NCBI GenBank assembly: GCA_020161575.1
Contig: JAIUNR010000005.1
Span: 186,001-250,000 of the forward strand
Reading direction: 5' to 3'
Length of the DNA stretch: 64,000 bases
Origin: Pseudomonadota bacterium
Lineage (GTDB): Bacteria > Pseudomonadota > Alphaproteobacteria > Rhizobiales > Beijerinckiaceae
Position numbers and translations under genes: made by a program. Below the pieces are notes generated by a model, which ran no database searches, had not been told where the DNA came from, and saw only the letters and a program-made list of their open reading frames with translations. Positions 17,200-26,634 of the stretch are shown here, in pieces; position 1 is the first letter of the stretch; each line of letters starts with the position of its first letter.

Positions 17200-20100
17200 T
17201 TATCGACTCGGCGCGATCGTACTGGCTGGTCGCGCCGGATCCTCACGCTGGATCTCGAAGAGCTTGCGCAGGAAGCCGGGCGCGATCGCGCTGACAGGAT
17301 TGGTCCTGAGCACCGGCGCGCTGGCCCTGCCGGCAATGACGAAGGGCACCGCGAAAAGTCCTTCATATTGTCCGCCACCGAGGATCGGTCCCAGAAGCGG
17401 CACCTGCGCGAAGAGGTTGTTGAGCGCATAGGCCGGCACGAAGGCGCCCTTGAGGCTCACCGAATCCCCGGCATAATCGATGGTGCCCTCGATAGAGCCG
17501 CCGATCTGCCCGCCCCACATCACGGCTTCATTGAGCTGGAGCTTACCCGGATAGCGGACAAAATCGGCGCGTAGCTTCGTGAAGGCGATATCCTCCTGCA
17601 AACCCTGCCCCGCTCGGTTGGCACCGACGACGCTGCGCAGCCCGGGCTCGCCGCGCACGACAAAATCGCGCATCGTCACAACACCCGACTGGCTTTGCGC
17701 CTTCACCGAAATCTCGGCGGCCAGCCGCCCCCCCTGGACGCGCGAATAGATATCGAGGAAGCGGATCAGCGCGCCGGCATTCTGGCTGTCAACCTTGAGC
17801 AGAACGGAATCGGCGCTCTGCCCCGCAACCTGCGCGCTGACGGGATCGCCGGAAAACTGCCCCTTGAGCGCGAGCTGTGTCAGCCGCCCCTGCCTTCGGG
17901 CAAATCGCAGATCCGCCCCCCCCATCAGCTCGCCATTGAAGCCGACGAGAACAGTGGTCTGGAGATCGACCTCGATATCGTTTCCTTTGCCGTCATCCGC
18001 CTTGCCGGTCTGCAATCCGCGCAGGAAGGGGCGGATATCGAAGGCATTGCCTCGCAGGGTAAGCCGTGTGACCCCGCGCTGGCGTTCGATGGAGAGGCGC
18101 GCATTGTCCCCCGGAGACAGGCGCAGGGTAGAAAACTCTCCCTTCGCCAATTGCCCGTCCCGACCCGTCTCCGCCCGGCCGCGCAGCGTAACAGGCCCTA
18201 TTTCGGCTTCGATATTCTCGATGTGCGCGCCTTCTGGCCGTTGCTGCAGCGAGAAGCGGAGTTTGCCCGGCTGCCCGGCCCGTTTCGAGATTCCCAAGGC
18301 TGGATTATCGATCTTTGCGCGCGCGAGATCCAGCTCCACATCGACCGGCACAGCTCCCTGCCGCCCCAGAGGGAGGCTGACGCTGGCGACAACCGGGCCG
18401 CTGAGCATGGGACGCAGATCGTAGCCCTTGCGCGCGAGGATGGCATCATCCACCGTGAGTTTCGCATTGGCGGTGCCGGGCTTTCCGGCTTCGGCACGGA
18501 TCTCGATCTGGCTTGCCAAGCCAAGGACGCGCGCCTCACCCTTGGCCTGCAATTGCCCCGAACGCGCCATGACGGTGAAATTGCCGTTCTCGAGCTTTTC
18601 TCCGGGAAGCACGTTCGGAATCTGGACATTGCGCAGATCCGCGTTCATCTCCAGCCGGGTATCGCGGGCGCGCGCCTTGTCCGAGAGCGGGATCGAAACC
18701 TCGGCCCTGCCCTCGAATTGCCCTTCGGCAATCTCGATGCCGCCGGTCTGCCCGATAACCTCATTGAAGGAAGGCGCCGCCAGAAACGCAAGCAATGCTC
18801 TTGCCGGCCCGCGGACCGGGATGCTCATGTCAAGCCGGGCGGGATGCGCCGCGGTATCAGCGACGGCAAGCCGTGCATTGCTGATCTGAAGCCGCTGGCC
18901 GGCTACCGGCTCGATCGTCGCGCTCTCGACGCTGGCCGTGGCTTTGCGCCCGGTGACATTTCCCGTTCCCGACAAGGTGATCGGCGCGGCATCCGCGAAG
19001 GGACGTAGGCGCGTATTCGCAAGGGAAAAGGTCAAGGCGAGCGCATCATCGGGAATTGTCCCGTGATGGAGTGCGGAATGAAGCACCGCCCCTTCGAGTC
19101 TCGTGCGCAGCGAAAGAGATGCAATGCGTCCTGTCTCGGCGTGGCCGACAAACCAGCGGCGGACCGGCGGCGCCACCATCAGGGGCCAGATGCGCAAGGC
19201 AGTGCGTAATTCCATATCCCGCACATCGAGGGCGGTCTCGATAAGCCCTTCTCCGCCATAGGAGAAGGTGCCGACGAGGCGCATATCCCCACCCCCGGCC
19301 CTGACGAGAAATTCATCCAGTCGGAATGTCGTAAGATCGTGTAAAATCAACCCGGTAACACGCGCCTCCTCAAGCCGTGCGATCGGCTCGGATGTGTTCA
19401 GGCGCCCGAGCACAGCATGTTCGGACGCCAGAACAAGGCGCAGTGCACCCTCGTTGCCTTCCGGAACCAGCGTGCCTTGCACGCGGATTTCCGTCTCCCC
19501 GAAACGCACGGTCAGGCGATCAACCGCCACCTCTGGCTCCCCCAGGCGGAAGCGCAGGGCAAGGGCGGCTTCGTCGAGGTGAATGGGCGGGATATCCGGA
19601 TCCGGCAATCGGATCTGACCTGCCTTCAGCGAAAGCGTCATGGCGATATCGCGCAGGCGGCCGTCTGGTTCGAGGCGGCTGGTGATCTGGAGGCCAAGAG
19701 CGAGAGCGGGATCGATGCCCGGTATCGGGCGCATGCCAAGCAATTCCGCTAGGCTGCCGGCCGAAACGCCTTCGGTCGCGATCACGACCGCGCCAGCGCC
19801 ATCGGAATGGGTTTCCCGGCGGGCGCTCATACGGAAGGCATATTGCCGCCCTTCCTTCTGGATTTGCGCGGCGATTCCGCCCTGCGCGTCGCGCTGGATC
19901 GACAGCGTGAGGCCGCTCTGGACGAGATCGATCCCGCCGCCCTCGACCTGGCGGTAGATGGAAACATCCCGCCCCTCGATCGTCTCCAGTGTCGCAAAGG
20001 CGGGGTCCTGACCGGCAATCGCGAAATGCAACCCGCCCAGCAAGGCGCGCAAAGTCGTCAATGCCTCGGCCGCGACCGGGTCGGGGCCCCTTGAGCCTGC

Positions 20101-20523
20101 CGCCGGCATGAACAGACGAAGCCCTTCGAAGGCAACCCCTTTCGCCTCCGGCGCGAGGCGCCAGAGCGAGGTCTTTGAAAGGCGGAAATCCATGCGATCA
20201 AGCTCAGCGCGCGCGCCGGATTCGCGATTTTCGACGGAAAGCCCCTGGATGGAAAAGGTCGGCGATGTGCCTGATAACTTGAGCCCCGCTTCATCGAGCA
20301 TCAGCGCGTTCTTGGCACCAAGGCCGGCGCTGATCGTGGCGAGGAAATGCTGACGGAGGAAAGCGGAATTCTCTTCCTTCTGGAGATACCAGATAAACCC
20401 TCCGCCTGCGCCCAGCACGAGAACCGAAAGACCCAGCATGATGGCGAGGCTCCAGCGCAACGCGCCGCGCAGCGAACGACGACGCGGCAAGGGGCCGCGC
20501 AGCCCGGCGCCATGGTCGGGCAT
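17200..20523 (-). CDS. Large AsmA-like / DUF3971-type envelope protein
   Basis: 1107 residues from the ATG at 20523; a TTG at 20532 is also in frame. It has one N-terminal membrane segment (LRWSLAIMLGLSVLVLGAGG, about residues 22-45) and then a ~1050-residue periplasmic region of repeating beta-strand units, ending in an AsmA-like C-terminal domain (GGQIGGSIEGTIDYAGDSV and LLGPILGGGQYEGLFAVPF). This layout is that of the YhdP/TamB/AsmA superfamily, thought to form lipid-transport bridges between inner and outer membrane. The exact member is not certain. It is a single gene, divergent from the peroxiredoxin region and convergent with tyrS. Confidence 0.85.
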   Translation of the reverse strand: MPDHGAGLRGPLPRRRSLRGALRWSLAIMLGLSVLVLGAGGGFIWYLQKEENSAFLRQHFLATISAGLGAKNALMLDEAGLKLSGTSPTFSIQGLSVENRESGARAELDRMDFRLSKTSLWRLAPEAKGVAFEGLRLFMPAAGSRGPDPVAAEALTTLRALLGGLHFAIAGQDPAFATLETIEGRDVSIYRQVEGGGIDLVQSGLTLSIQRDAQGGIAAQIQKEGRQYAFRMSARRETHSDGAGAVVIATEGVSAGSLAELLGMRPIPGIDPALALGLQITSRLEPDGRLRDIAMTLSLKAGQIRLPDPDIPPIHLDEAALALRFRLGEPEVAVDRLTVRFGETEIRVQGTLVPEGNEGALRLVLASEHAVLGRLNTSEPIARLEEARVTGLILHDLTTFRLDEFLVRAGGGDMRLVGTFSYGGEGLIETALDVRDMELRTALRIWPLMVAPPVRRWFVGHAETGRIASLSLRTRLEGAVLHSALHHGTIPDDALALTFSLANTRLRPFADAAPITLSGTGNVTGRKATASVESATIEPVAGQRLQISNARLAVADTAAHPARLDMSIPVRGPARALLAFLAAPSFNEVIGQTGGIEIAEGQFEGRAEVSIPLSDKARARDTRLEMNADLRNVQIPNVLPGEKLENGNFTVMARSGQLQAKGEARVLGLASQIEIRAEAGKPGTANAKLTVDDAILARKGYDLRPMLSGPVVASVSLPLGRQGAVPVDVELDLARAKIDNPALGISKRAGQPGKLRFSLQQRPEGAHIENIEAEIGPVTLRGRAETGRDGQLAKGEFSTLRLSPGDNARLSIERQRGVTRLTLRGNAFDIRPFLRGLQTGKADDGKGNDIEVDLQTTVLVGFNGELMGGADLRFARRQGRLTQLALKGQFSGDPVSAQVAGQSADSVLLKVDSQNAGALIRFLDIYSRVQGGRLAAEISVKAQSQSGVVTMRDFVVRGEPGLRSVVGANRAGQGLQEDIAFTKLRADFVRYPGKLQLNEAVMWGGQIGGSIEGTIDYAGDSVSLKGAFVPAYALNNLFAQVPLLGPILGGGQYEGLFAVPFVIAGRASAPVLRTNPVSAIAPGFLRKLFEIQREDPARPASTIAPSR

Positions 20524-20658
20524 GTCGGTCAAGCCGCTCTCGTTCGTTCCATCCGTAATGCCGTTTCCTCCGATTCAGCAGCATCCGCTGATGCTTGAAC
20601 ACCAGAGGCCGCGCGACGAAAAGCCGTTTTCTACTCCTCAACGCGCATCAGCCTAACA

Positions 20659-20790
20659 ATGCACATGAAACTGGACAAAAAAATGAATCCCCGCCGCGGC
20701 CCGCCTCTCGTCGAGATGGCAGCGCTGCGCTATCTGCTTGAATCCAAGCGCGAACTGAGCGTTTTTCAAAAGAAGAGGAGCACGACATGA
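20659..20790 (+). CDS. Possible 43-residue leader ORF coupled to the peroxiredoxin gene
   Basis: An ATG-started frame of 43 codons (MHMKLDKKMNPRRG to FQKKRSTT) ends in a TGA that overlaps the peroxiredoxin ATG as ATGA. The peptide is basic, 11 Lys/Arg among its residues, with no membrane segment. The overlap would allow coupled translation, but the downstream gene has its own good ribosome site, and I see no clear ribosome site before this frame. It may be chance. Confidence 0.3.
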   Translation: MHMKLDKKMNPRRGPPLVEMAALRYLLESKRELSVFQKKRSTT

Positions 20791-21260
20791 CTGGCAAGCC
20801 CCTTACGGCTGGCGACATCGCGCCGGATTTCACATTGCCCGGCTCGGGTGGCGCGACGCTTTCGCGCAGCGCCTTCGCCGGAAAGAAGCTGGTGCTCTAT
20901 TTCTACCCGAAGGATGACACTTCCGGCTGCACAGCGGAAGCCAAGGATTTCAACGCCTTGAAAGCAGATTTCAATGCGGCAGGGGCCGAGATTGTCGGTG
21001 TTTCGCCCGACAGCGCCGCAAGCCACGACAAATTCGCGCGCAAATACGAACTGGGCTTTCCCCTCGCCTCGGATGAAAGCAAGACCATGCTCGAAGCCTA
21101 CGGCGTCTGGGCCGAGAAGAGCATGTATGGCCGCAAATATATGGGCGTGGAGCGCACGACCTTCCTGATCGACGCGCAGGGGCGCATTGCCCGCGTGTGG
21201 AACAAGGTCAAGGTGCCGGGCCACGCCGCCGAGGTCCTCGCCGCCGCCAGAGCGCTGTAA
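20787..21260 (+). CDS. bcp: Thiol peroxidase of the Bcp/PrxQ family
   Basis: 157 residues with the thioredoxin fold and the peroxidatic site DDTSGCTAEA, Cys C48. No other Cys is present, so the resolving Cys found five residues later in many PrxQ proteins is missing; this would be a 1-Cys enzyme needing an outside thiol. It reduces hydrogen peroxide and organic hydroperoxides in the cytoplasm. The start has GAGGAG seven bases upstream. The 130 bases before it could encode a small basic peptide. Confidence 0.94.
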   Translation: MTGKPLTAGDIAPDFTLPGSGGATLSRSAFAGKKLVLYFYPKDDTSGCTAEAKDFNALKADFNAAGAEIVGVSPDSAASHDKFARKYELGFPLASDESKTMLEAYGVWAEKSMYGRKYMGVERTTFLIDAQGRIARVWNKVKVPGHAAEVLAAARAL

Positions 21261-21350
21261 GCGCCGCCGGGCGGGCGGATTAGCGGAGGGTTAACCCTAA
21301 CGCTTCATGATCGCGGACAGGCTCAAGGATTCTCGGGGCACCGCGTACAG

Positions 21351-22709
21351 ATGTTCATCCGCCCGCCAGCACAGCACCCGCTCGCCAATTCGAGCGCGCG
21401 GATCGCCTTTCTGATCCGCGCACGCGGCGGTCCGCGGATCATCGAGATCGGCGACCGCACGGTGACGGCCCTGATCCTGATCTCCGCGTTGCTTTTCGCC
21501 TGGTATCTCGTCGCCACGCTCTATCTCGTCATGCGCGATGATCTCGTGATCTCGCTGCTGGCGAACCAGCGGCGCGCGCATTACGCCTACGAGGATCGCA
21601 TCGCAGAACTGCGTGGCCGCATCGACAAGATCACCGCCCGCCAGCTCGTCAGCCAGGATTCGATGGAAGATCGCGTCGCGGGGCTCATCGCCCGCCAGGC
21701 CGAGCTGGAAGCCCGGCAGGTTCTCGTCGGCGACCTTGGCACGCGCGCCGAAAAGGCCGGTATCGCCCCGCAGACGTCGCCTTTCGCCTCCGCCTCCCCC
21801 TTCCAGACCGGGATGATGACATCCGGGTCGCAGGCGCCTCTCTCCTATGCGCCTGCCGGTCGTCCCCGGCCGCTTCCCGAGCCGGTTAGCGCCGAGCCAC
21901 CAAAGCCGGGGAGCTTTCGTGGTCCCATCGAAAGCCTGGTCCGCGAGGTCGAGAAACGCGCACAGACCATGGAAACAGGTCAGGTTCAGCTCCTTGCCGC
22001 GATTGGTCAGGGCGGCGAGAAGGAAATCGCCACCAGCCGGCAGGCGATCGCGGCGCTCGGGCTCGACCCGGCCCGCTTCGGCAAGGATGCGCTCAAGGCG
22101 CCCGCCATCCGCCGTCCCGCGCCGCTCGACGAATTGATGCTGCGCGATGTCCGGCAGGAAACCGCGAGCGCCATCGGCGGCCCGCTTCTGCCCCCCTTGC
22201 CGGCGCGCGCCGAGGCCGAGGCATTCGAACAGGCGATCCAGCGCGCTGAAATCGCCCTTGAAAGCACCCGCAAGGCGCGCATGATTCTCGCCGCGCTTCC
22301 CCTCGGGCGCCCGATAAGCGAGCGTTTCGAGATGACGTCGAGCTACGGAACCCGGATGGACCCGTTCACACGCTCGCCCGCGCTCCATTCCGGCATCGAT
22401 TTCCGCGCCCCAGCCGGCACGCCGGTGCGTGCGATTGCCGCCGGGCGGATCGTCGAGGCCGGTCATGCCGGCGGCTATGGCCGCATGGTCGAGATCGATC
22501 ACGGCTATGGCATCACGACGCGCTACGCCCATCTCTCGGTGGTATCGGTCACGGAGGGCGAGAAGATCGAGAAGGGTGCGATCATCGGACAGGTCGGCTC
22601 GACCGGGCGCTCGACGGGTCCGCATCTGCACTATGAAGTGCGCCTCGACGACGATTCCACCGATCCGATGCGTTTCATCCGCGCCGGGCGTATGCTTGCC
22701 GCGAACTAG
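21351..22709 (+). CDS. M23 (LytM) family peptidoglycan endopeptidase or activator
   Basis: 452 residues. One N-terminal membrane segment (VTALILISALLFAWYLVATLYLV), a coiled-coil stretch (about residues 65-125, RIAELRGRIDKITARQ onward), a Pro-rich linker, and a C-terminal M23 domain with the zinc ligands in HSGIDF and HLHYE. The catalytic residues look intact, so it may cut peptide crosslinks, although coiled-coil M23 proteins often act as activators of amidases. It lies in the periplasm facing the cell wall. A palindrome AGGGTTAACCCT lies upstream at 21287-21298. The start is the first ATG before the membrane segment. Confidence 0.9.
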   Translation: MFIRPPAQHPLANSSARIAFLIRARGGPRIIEIGDRTVTALILISALLFAWYLVATLYLVMRDDLVISLLANQRRAHYAYEDRIAELRGRIDKITARQLVSQDSMEDRVAGLIARQAELEARQVLVGDLGTRAEKAGIAPQTSPFASASPFQTGMMTSGSQAPLSYAPAGRPRPLPEPVSAEPPKPGSFRGPIESLVREVEKRAQTMETGQVQLLAAIGQGGEKEIATSRQAIAALGLDPARFGKDALKAPAIRRPAPLDELMLRDVRQETASAIGGPLLPPLPARAEAEAFEQAIQRAEIALESTRKARMILAALPLGRPISERFEMTSSYGTRMDPFTRSPALHSGIDFRAPAGTPVRAIAAGRIVEAGHAGGYGRMVEIDHGYGITTRYAHLSVVSVTEGEKIEKGAIIGQVGSTGRSTGPHLHYEVRLDDDSTDPMRFIRAGRMLAAN

Positions 22710-22806
22710 GCCATTCGCTGATCAAACGGACACGGTTGATCGAAAGAAAATGCGTGAAAACAAAAGCCTAGAGCAGACAATCTGATTCAGTCGGATCGGA
22801 ACCCGT

Positions 22807-23925
22807 TTAATCGACATCCCCCACATCGCCGACAACCTTGTTGGCGAGCGCGGCCTCGATGAACGGGTCGAGATTGCCGTCCAGCACATCGGCGGGCGTT
22901 CCCGAAGTGACGCCGGTGCGCAGGTCCTTCACGAGCTGATAGGGCTGGAGCACGTAGGAACGGATCTGGTGGCCCCAGCCGATATCGGTCTTGTTCGCCT
23001 GCTCGGCCATGGCCGCTTCCTCGCGCTTCTTCAGCTCAAGCTCGTAAAGACGGGCGCGCAGCATTTTCCAGGCGAGTTCGCGGTTCTGATGCTGCGATCG
23101 CGAGGTCTGGCTCATCACCATGATGCCGGTGGGAATATGGACGAGGCGCACCGCGCTCTCGACCTTGTTGACGTTCTGCCCGCCCGCGCCCTGCGCGCGC
23201 ATGAGATCGATGCGCACGTCGCTCTCGTTGAGGTTCACCTGGATCGAATCATCAACCACCGGATAGACCGTCACCGAGGCAAAAGAAGTGTGGCGGCGCG
23301 CGTTGGAATCGTAGGGCGAGATGCGCACAAGGCGATGGACGCCCGCCTCCGTCTTCGCCCAGCCATAGGCGTTGCGCCCCTTGATCTGGAGCGTGGCGGA
23401 CTTGATTCCCGCCTCCTCGCCATCGGAGACTTCCATCACCTCGACCTTGAAGCCCGAACGCTCGGCCCAGCGCGTATACATGCGCATGAGCATCGAGGCC
23501 CAATCCTGGCTCTCGGTGCCACCGGCGCCGGAATGCACCTCGATATAGGTATCATTGGCGTCGGCTTCGCCGGAAAGCAGCGCTTCGACCTGGCGCTTCT
23601 GGGCCTCGACCTCCAGCGCGCGGATCTGCGCCTCGCCCTCGTCGATCGTGGCCTGATCGCTCTCCATCTCGCCCAGCTCGATGAGCGTGCTCGCATCCTC
23701 GAGCTCCCGCTCGAGCTTGAGAATGCCGTTGAGCTTGAATTCGAGATCGTTCTTCTCGCGCATGATCTTCTGCGCGGCGTTCGAATCGTTCCAGAAATCC
23801 GGCTCCTCGGATTTCGCATTCATCTCGGTGAGGCGCTTCTGGGATTTATCCCAGTCGACATGGCGCCGGAGCAGTACAATCGACTGCTGGATCGTCTCGA
23901 CCATGTTCTGGATTTCGGCGCGCAT
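22807..23925 (-). CDS. prfB: Peptide chain release factor 2
   Basis: 372 residues. The GGQ motif ([18 protein letters not shown]) that triggers peptide release and the stop-codon reading region ([19 protein letters not shown]) are present. RF2 recognises UAA and UGA. The frame is continuous from the N-terminus ([14 protein letters not shown]); the programmed frameshift with an internal UGA known from prfB of many bacteria is absent. It is 101 bases downstream of the PBP1A gene on the same strand, an arrangement usual in this order. Confidence 0.97.
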   Translation of the reverse strand: MRAEIQNMVETIQQSIVLLRRHVDWDKSQKRLTEMNAKSEEPDFWNDSNAAQKIMREKNDLEFKLNGILKLERELEDASTLIELGEMESDQATIDEGEAQIRALEVEAQKRQVEALLSGEADANDTYIEVHSGAGGTESQDWASMLMRMYTRWAERSGFKVEVMEVSDGEEAGIKSATLQIKGRNAYGWAKTEAGVHRLVRISPYDSNARRHTSFASVTVYPVVDDSIQVNLNESDVRIDLMRAQGAGGQNVNKVESAVRLVHIPTGIMVMSQTSRSQHQNRELAWKMLRARLYELELKKREEAAMAEQANKTDIGWGHQIRSYVLQPYQLVKDLRTGVTSGTPADVLDGNLDPFIEAALANKVVGDVGDVD

Positions 23926-24026
23926 CGTGAAGGTGCTTTCGTGAGGAGGTCTGCCGCTTGCGGCAACGAACAGGGCGCCGGAATAGCCGAGGCGCCCGTT
24001 TCATGCAATCGGATTGGGCACGCGGG

Positions 24027-26426
24027 TCAATAAAGCCCGCCCGGCTGGGTGAGCGCCCCCCCGCCCGGTGCCGAGGCACCGGAAGCCGTGGTGCCGAAAC
24101 CATAGTTCTCCGGCGGCGCCGTATTCGGCTTGAAGGGTTCGAGAATGCCCGATGAATCGCGTTGCCCCGTCGCGGCATTCACGCGGATGAACTTGATCCC
24201 CGGCGGCACGCGGAATTGCAGGTTGGGCTTTCCAGCAAGGGCTTCCTTCATGAAGTCGCGGAAGATCGGCGCGGCATATTGCCCCGCCGTGGCCGAGTTG
24301 CCGAGCGAGCGCGGCTTGTCGTAACCGAGATAGACACCCACGGCGAGATCAGGCGAGAAGCCCACGAACCACACATCCTTGGCGTCGTTGGTGGTACCGG
24401 TCTTGCCGGCCAGCGCGCGGCCAAGCGGCTTGATCACGGTCGCGGTGCCACGCTGGACCACACCTTCCATGATCGAAACCATCTGGTAGGCGGACATGGG
24501 ATCAATGACGCGCTCGCGCTTGTCGATGATGCGCGGCTCATCCTGGCCGGACCATGCCTCGCTCTTGCAGCTCGGGCATTGGCGCTCATCATGGCGGAAG
24601 ATCGTCTCGCCCCAGCGATCCTGGATACGGTCGATCAGGGTCGGGCGAATACGACGGCCGCCATTCGCGAGCATCGAGTAGGCCGCGGTCATGCGCATCA
24701 CGGTGGTCTCGCCCGCGCCCAGCGACATGGCGAGCACGGGAAGCATGTCGTCATAGACACCGAAGCGCTTGGCGTATTCCGCCACCATCGGCATGCCGAG
24801 ATCGCGCGCGAGGCGCACGGTCATGAGGTTTTTCGAACGCTCGATACCGTAGCGCAGGGTATGCGGGCCGGTCGATTTGCCGTCATAGTTCTGCGGGCGC
24901 CACACTTCCTGCCCCGGCCCCTGATCGACCTCGATCGGCTCGTCCATCACGATGGAGGACGGGGTATAGCCGTTATCGAGCGCGGCGGCATAGACGAAGG
25001 GCTTGAAGGAGGAGCCGGGCTGGCGAAGCGCCTGCGTCGCGCGGTTGAATTCGCTCTTGTCGAAGGAGAACCCGCCGACCATCGCTTTCACGCGCCCCGT
25101 ATGCGGGTCCATCGCCACCAGCGCGCCGGAGACTTCCGGCACCTGCCGGAGCCGATATTGCCCCGGCTTGCCCGCCAGCGGCTCGACATAGATGACATCG
25201 CCGGCCGTGAGGGCCTGGCGCAGCGGACGGCGCGGGAAAACCTTCGTACTCTCGGCCGGAATCACCCCGATCTCGCGCTTGCGGTCGAGCTGGCCGCCGC
25301 CGTTGCGTGCGGGCTGGAGACCAACCTGTGCCTGCGTTTCATCCACCGAGAGGACCACGGCGAGCCGCCATGGATCGATATCAGTGAGCGAGGGCACTTC
25401 GGCGAGGGCCGTGCCCCAATCGCCGGTGGGCGCGATCTTTTCCTGCGCGCCGCGCCATCCCCGCTCCTCGTCGAAGCGGACAAGCCCATCCGAAAGCGCC
25501 TTTCGCGCGAGGATCTGCAAGCGCGGATCGAGCGTCGAGCGCACCGACAGCCCGCCCTCATAGAGCTTCTTGGAGCCGTAGCGCTCGGCGAGTTCGCGGC
25601 GCACTTCCTCGGCGAAGAAGCCGGCGGCATAGGAATTGGGCGACAATTGCCGGAAAGTCACCACCAGCGGCTCGGCGCGCGCGGCCGCGCCGTCTTCCTT
25701 GGAGATGTAGCCGTTCTCGACCATGCGATCGATCACGTAATTGCGCCGCGCGATAGCGCCGTCGCGGTTGGTGATCGGGTGATAGGTCGAGGGTGCCTTC
25801 GGCAGGGCGGCGAGATAGGCAGCCTCTGCGATGGTGAGTTCATGCACCGATTTGCCGTAGTAATTCAGCGCAGCCGCCGCGACGCCGTAATTGCCGAAAC
25901 CGAGATAGATCTGGTTGAGGTAAAGTTCGAGGATCTTGTCCTTCGAGAATGTCGATTCGAGCCGGAAAGCCACCAGAGCCTCGCGGATCTTGCGCTCGTA
26001 GCTCTGTTCAGGCGAGAGGAAGAAGTTCTTCGCGACCTGCTGCGTGATGGTCGAGGCGCCCTGCTGGCGCCCACCCGATCCACGGCGGAAATTCGAGACC
26101 ACCGCGCGGGCGATGCCTTCCGGATCGACACCGCCATGCTTGTAGAAATTTTTGTCCTCGGCGGCGAGATAGGCGAGGATCAGCAGCTTCGGCATCGCCT
26201 GGATGGGGAGATAAAGGCGCCGCTCACGGGCATATTCGGCAAGCAACGTGCCATCCGCCGCGTGGACGCGGGTGGTGACCGGCGGCTCGTATTTCTCAAG
26301 CTGGGCGTGATCGGGCAGATCCTGCGAATAATGCCAGACGAAATACCCGACAACGGCCGCGCCGATCAGCCCGACCAGGGTGGCCGTGCCGAACAAGAAC
26401 GCCAGGAACCGTGCAATCAGCCGCAT
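24027..26426 (-). CDS. mrcA: Penicillin-binding protein 1A (bifunctional)
   Basis: 799 residues. N-terminal membrane anchor (about 5-32); glycosyltransferase domain with EDKNFYKHGG and QGASTITQQVAKN; OB-like insert around the middle; transpeptidase domain with the SxxK serine in GSSFKPFVY, RSKN as the SxN-equivalent and KTGTT. It polymerises and crosslinks peptidoglycan on the outer face of the inner membrane. The ATG at 26426 follows TGAGAC; a TTG at 26441 is less likely. The last ~60 residues are Gly/Ala/Pro-rich. The neighbouring amidase suggests a cell-wall block. Confidence 0.96.
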   Translation of the reverse strand: MRLIARFLAFLFGTATLVGLIGAAVVGYFVWHYSQDLPDHAQLEKYEPPVTTRVHAADGTLLAEYARERRLYLPIQAMPKLLILAYLAAEDKNFYKHGGVDPEGIARAVVSNFRRGSGGRQQGASTITQQVAKNFFLSPEQSYERKIREALVAFRLESTFSKDKILELYLNQIYLGFGNYGVAAAALNYYGKSVHELTIAEAAYLAALPKAPSTYHPITNRDGAIARRNYVIDRMVENGYISKEDGAAARAEPLVVTFRQLSPNSYAAGFFAEEVRRELAERYGSKKLYEGGLSVRSTLDPRLQILARKALSDGLVRFDEERGWRGAQEKIAPTGDWGTALAEVPSLTDIDPWRLAVVLSVDETQAQVGLQPARNGGGQLDRKREIGVIPAESTKVFPRRPLRQALTAGDVIYVEPLAGKPGQYRLRQVPEVSGALVAMDPHTGRVKAMVGGFSFDKSEFNRATQALRQPGSSFKPFVYAAALDNGYTPSSIVMDEPIEVDQGPGQEVWRPQNYDGKSTGPHTLRYGIERSKNLMTVRLARDLGMPMVAEYAKRFGVYDDMLPVLAMSLGAGETTVMRMTAAYSMLANGGRRIRPTLIDRIQDRWGETIFRHDERQCPSCKSEAWSGQDEPRIIDKRERVIDPMSAYQMVSIMEGVVQRGTATVIKPLGRALAGKTGTTNDAKDVWFVGFSPDLAVGVYLGYDKPRSLGNSATAGQYAAPIFRDFMKEALAGKPNLQFRVPPGIKFIRVNAATGQRDSSGILEPFKPNTAPPENYGFGTTASGASAPGGGALTQPGGLY

Positions 26427-26634
26427 TGTCTCATTATCCAACCAGAAGGCCGCATCCAGCCGTCATGAAAGCGCAGGAGTCCCGGTCGCCGGCAAGCCGT
26501 TCCGGGGCGGAGCGCCCGCATACCAGATGGGCATGCCTTCGACAAACCCAAAGGGGCGAATTTTCCGCCCCCCGATTCTCGCCATCCACAAATGAAAAAA
26601 CCATGGCCGAAAAGCGGCGTCACGCATGAAAACA

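Noticed and set aside
21287-21298. Palindrome AGGGTTAACCCT before the M23 gene as a CtrA site
   Set aside because: Only one TTAA half with no second half at seven bases; could be an unrelated promoter feature or chance.
22768-22803. AGAGCA...GATTCAGTCGGATCGG stretch after prfB as a dispersed repeat
   Set aside because: Resembles repeat debris known from the order, but I found no second copy in this window to support it.
22807-23925. Programmed frameshift in prfB
   Set aside because: The frame is continuous from an ordinary N-terminus with no internal stop near codon 25.
24162-26468. 768-codon open frame opposite PBP1A
   Set aside because: Composition-driven shadow with His/Arg/Asp-rich translation and no domain.
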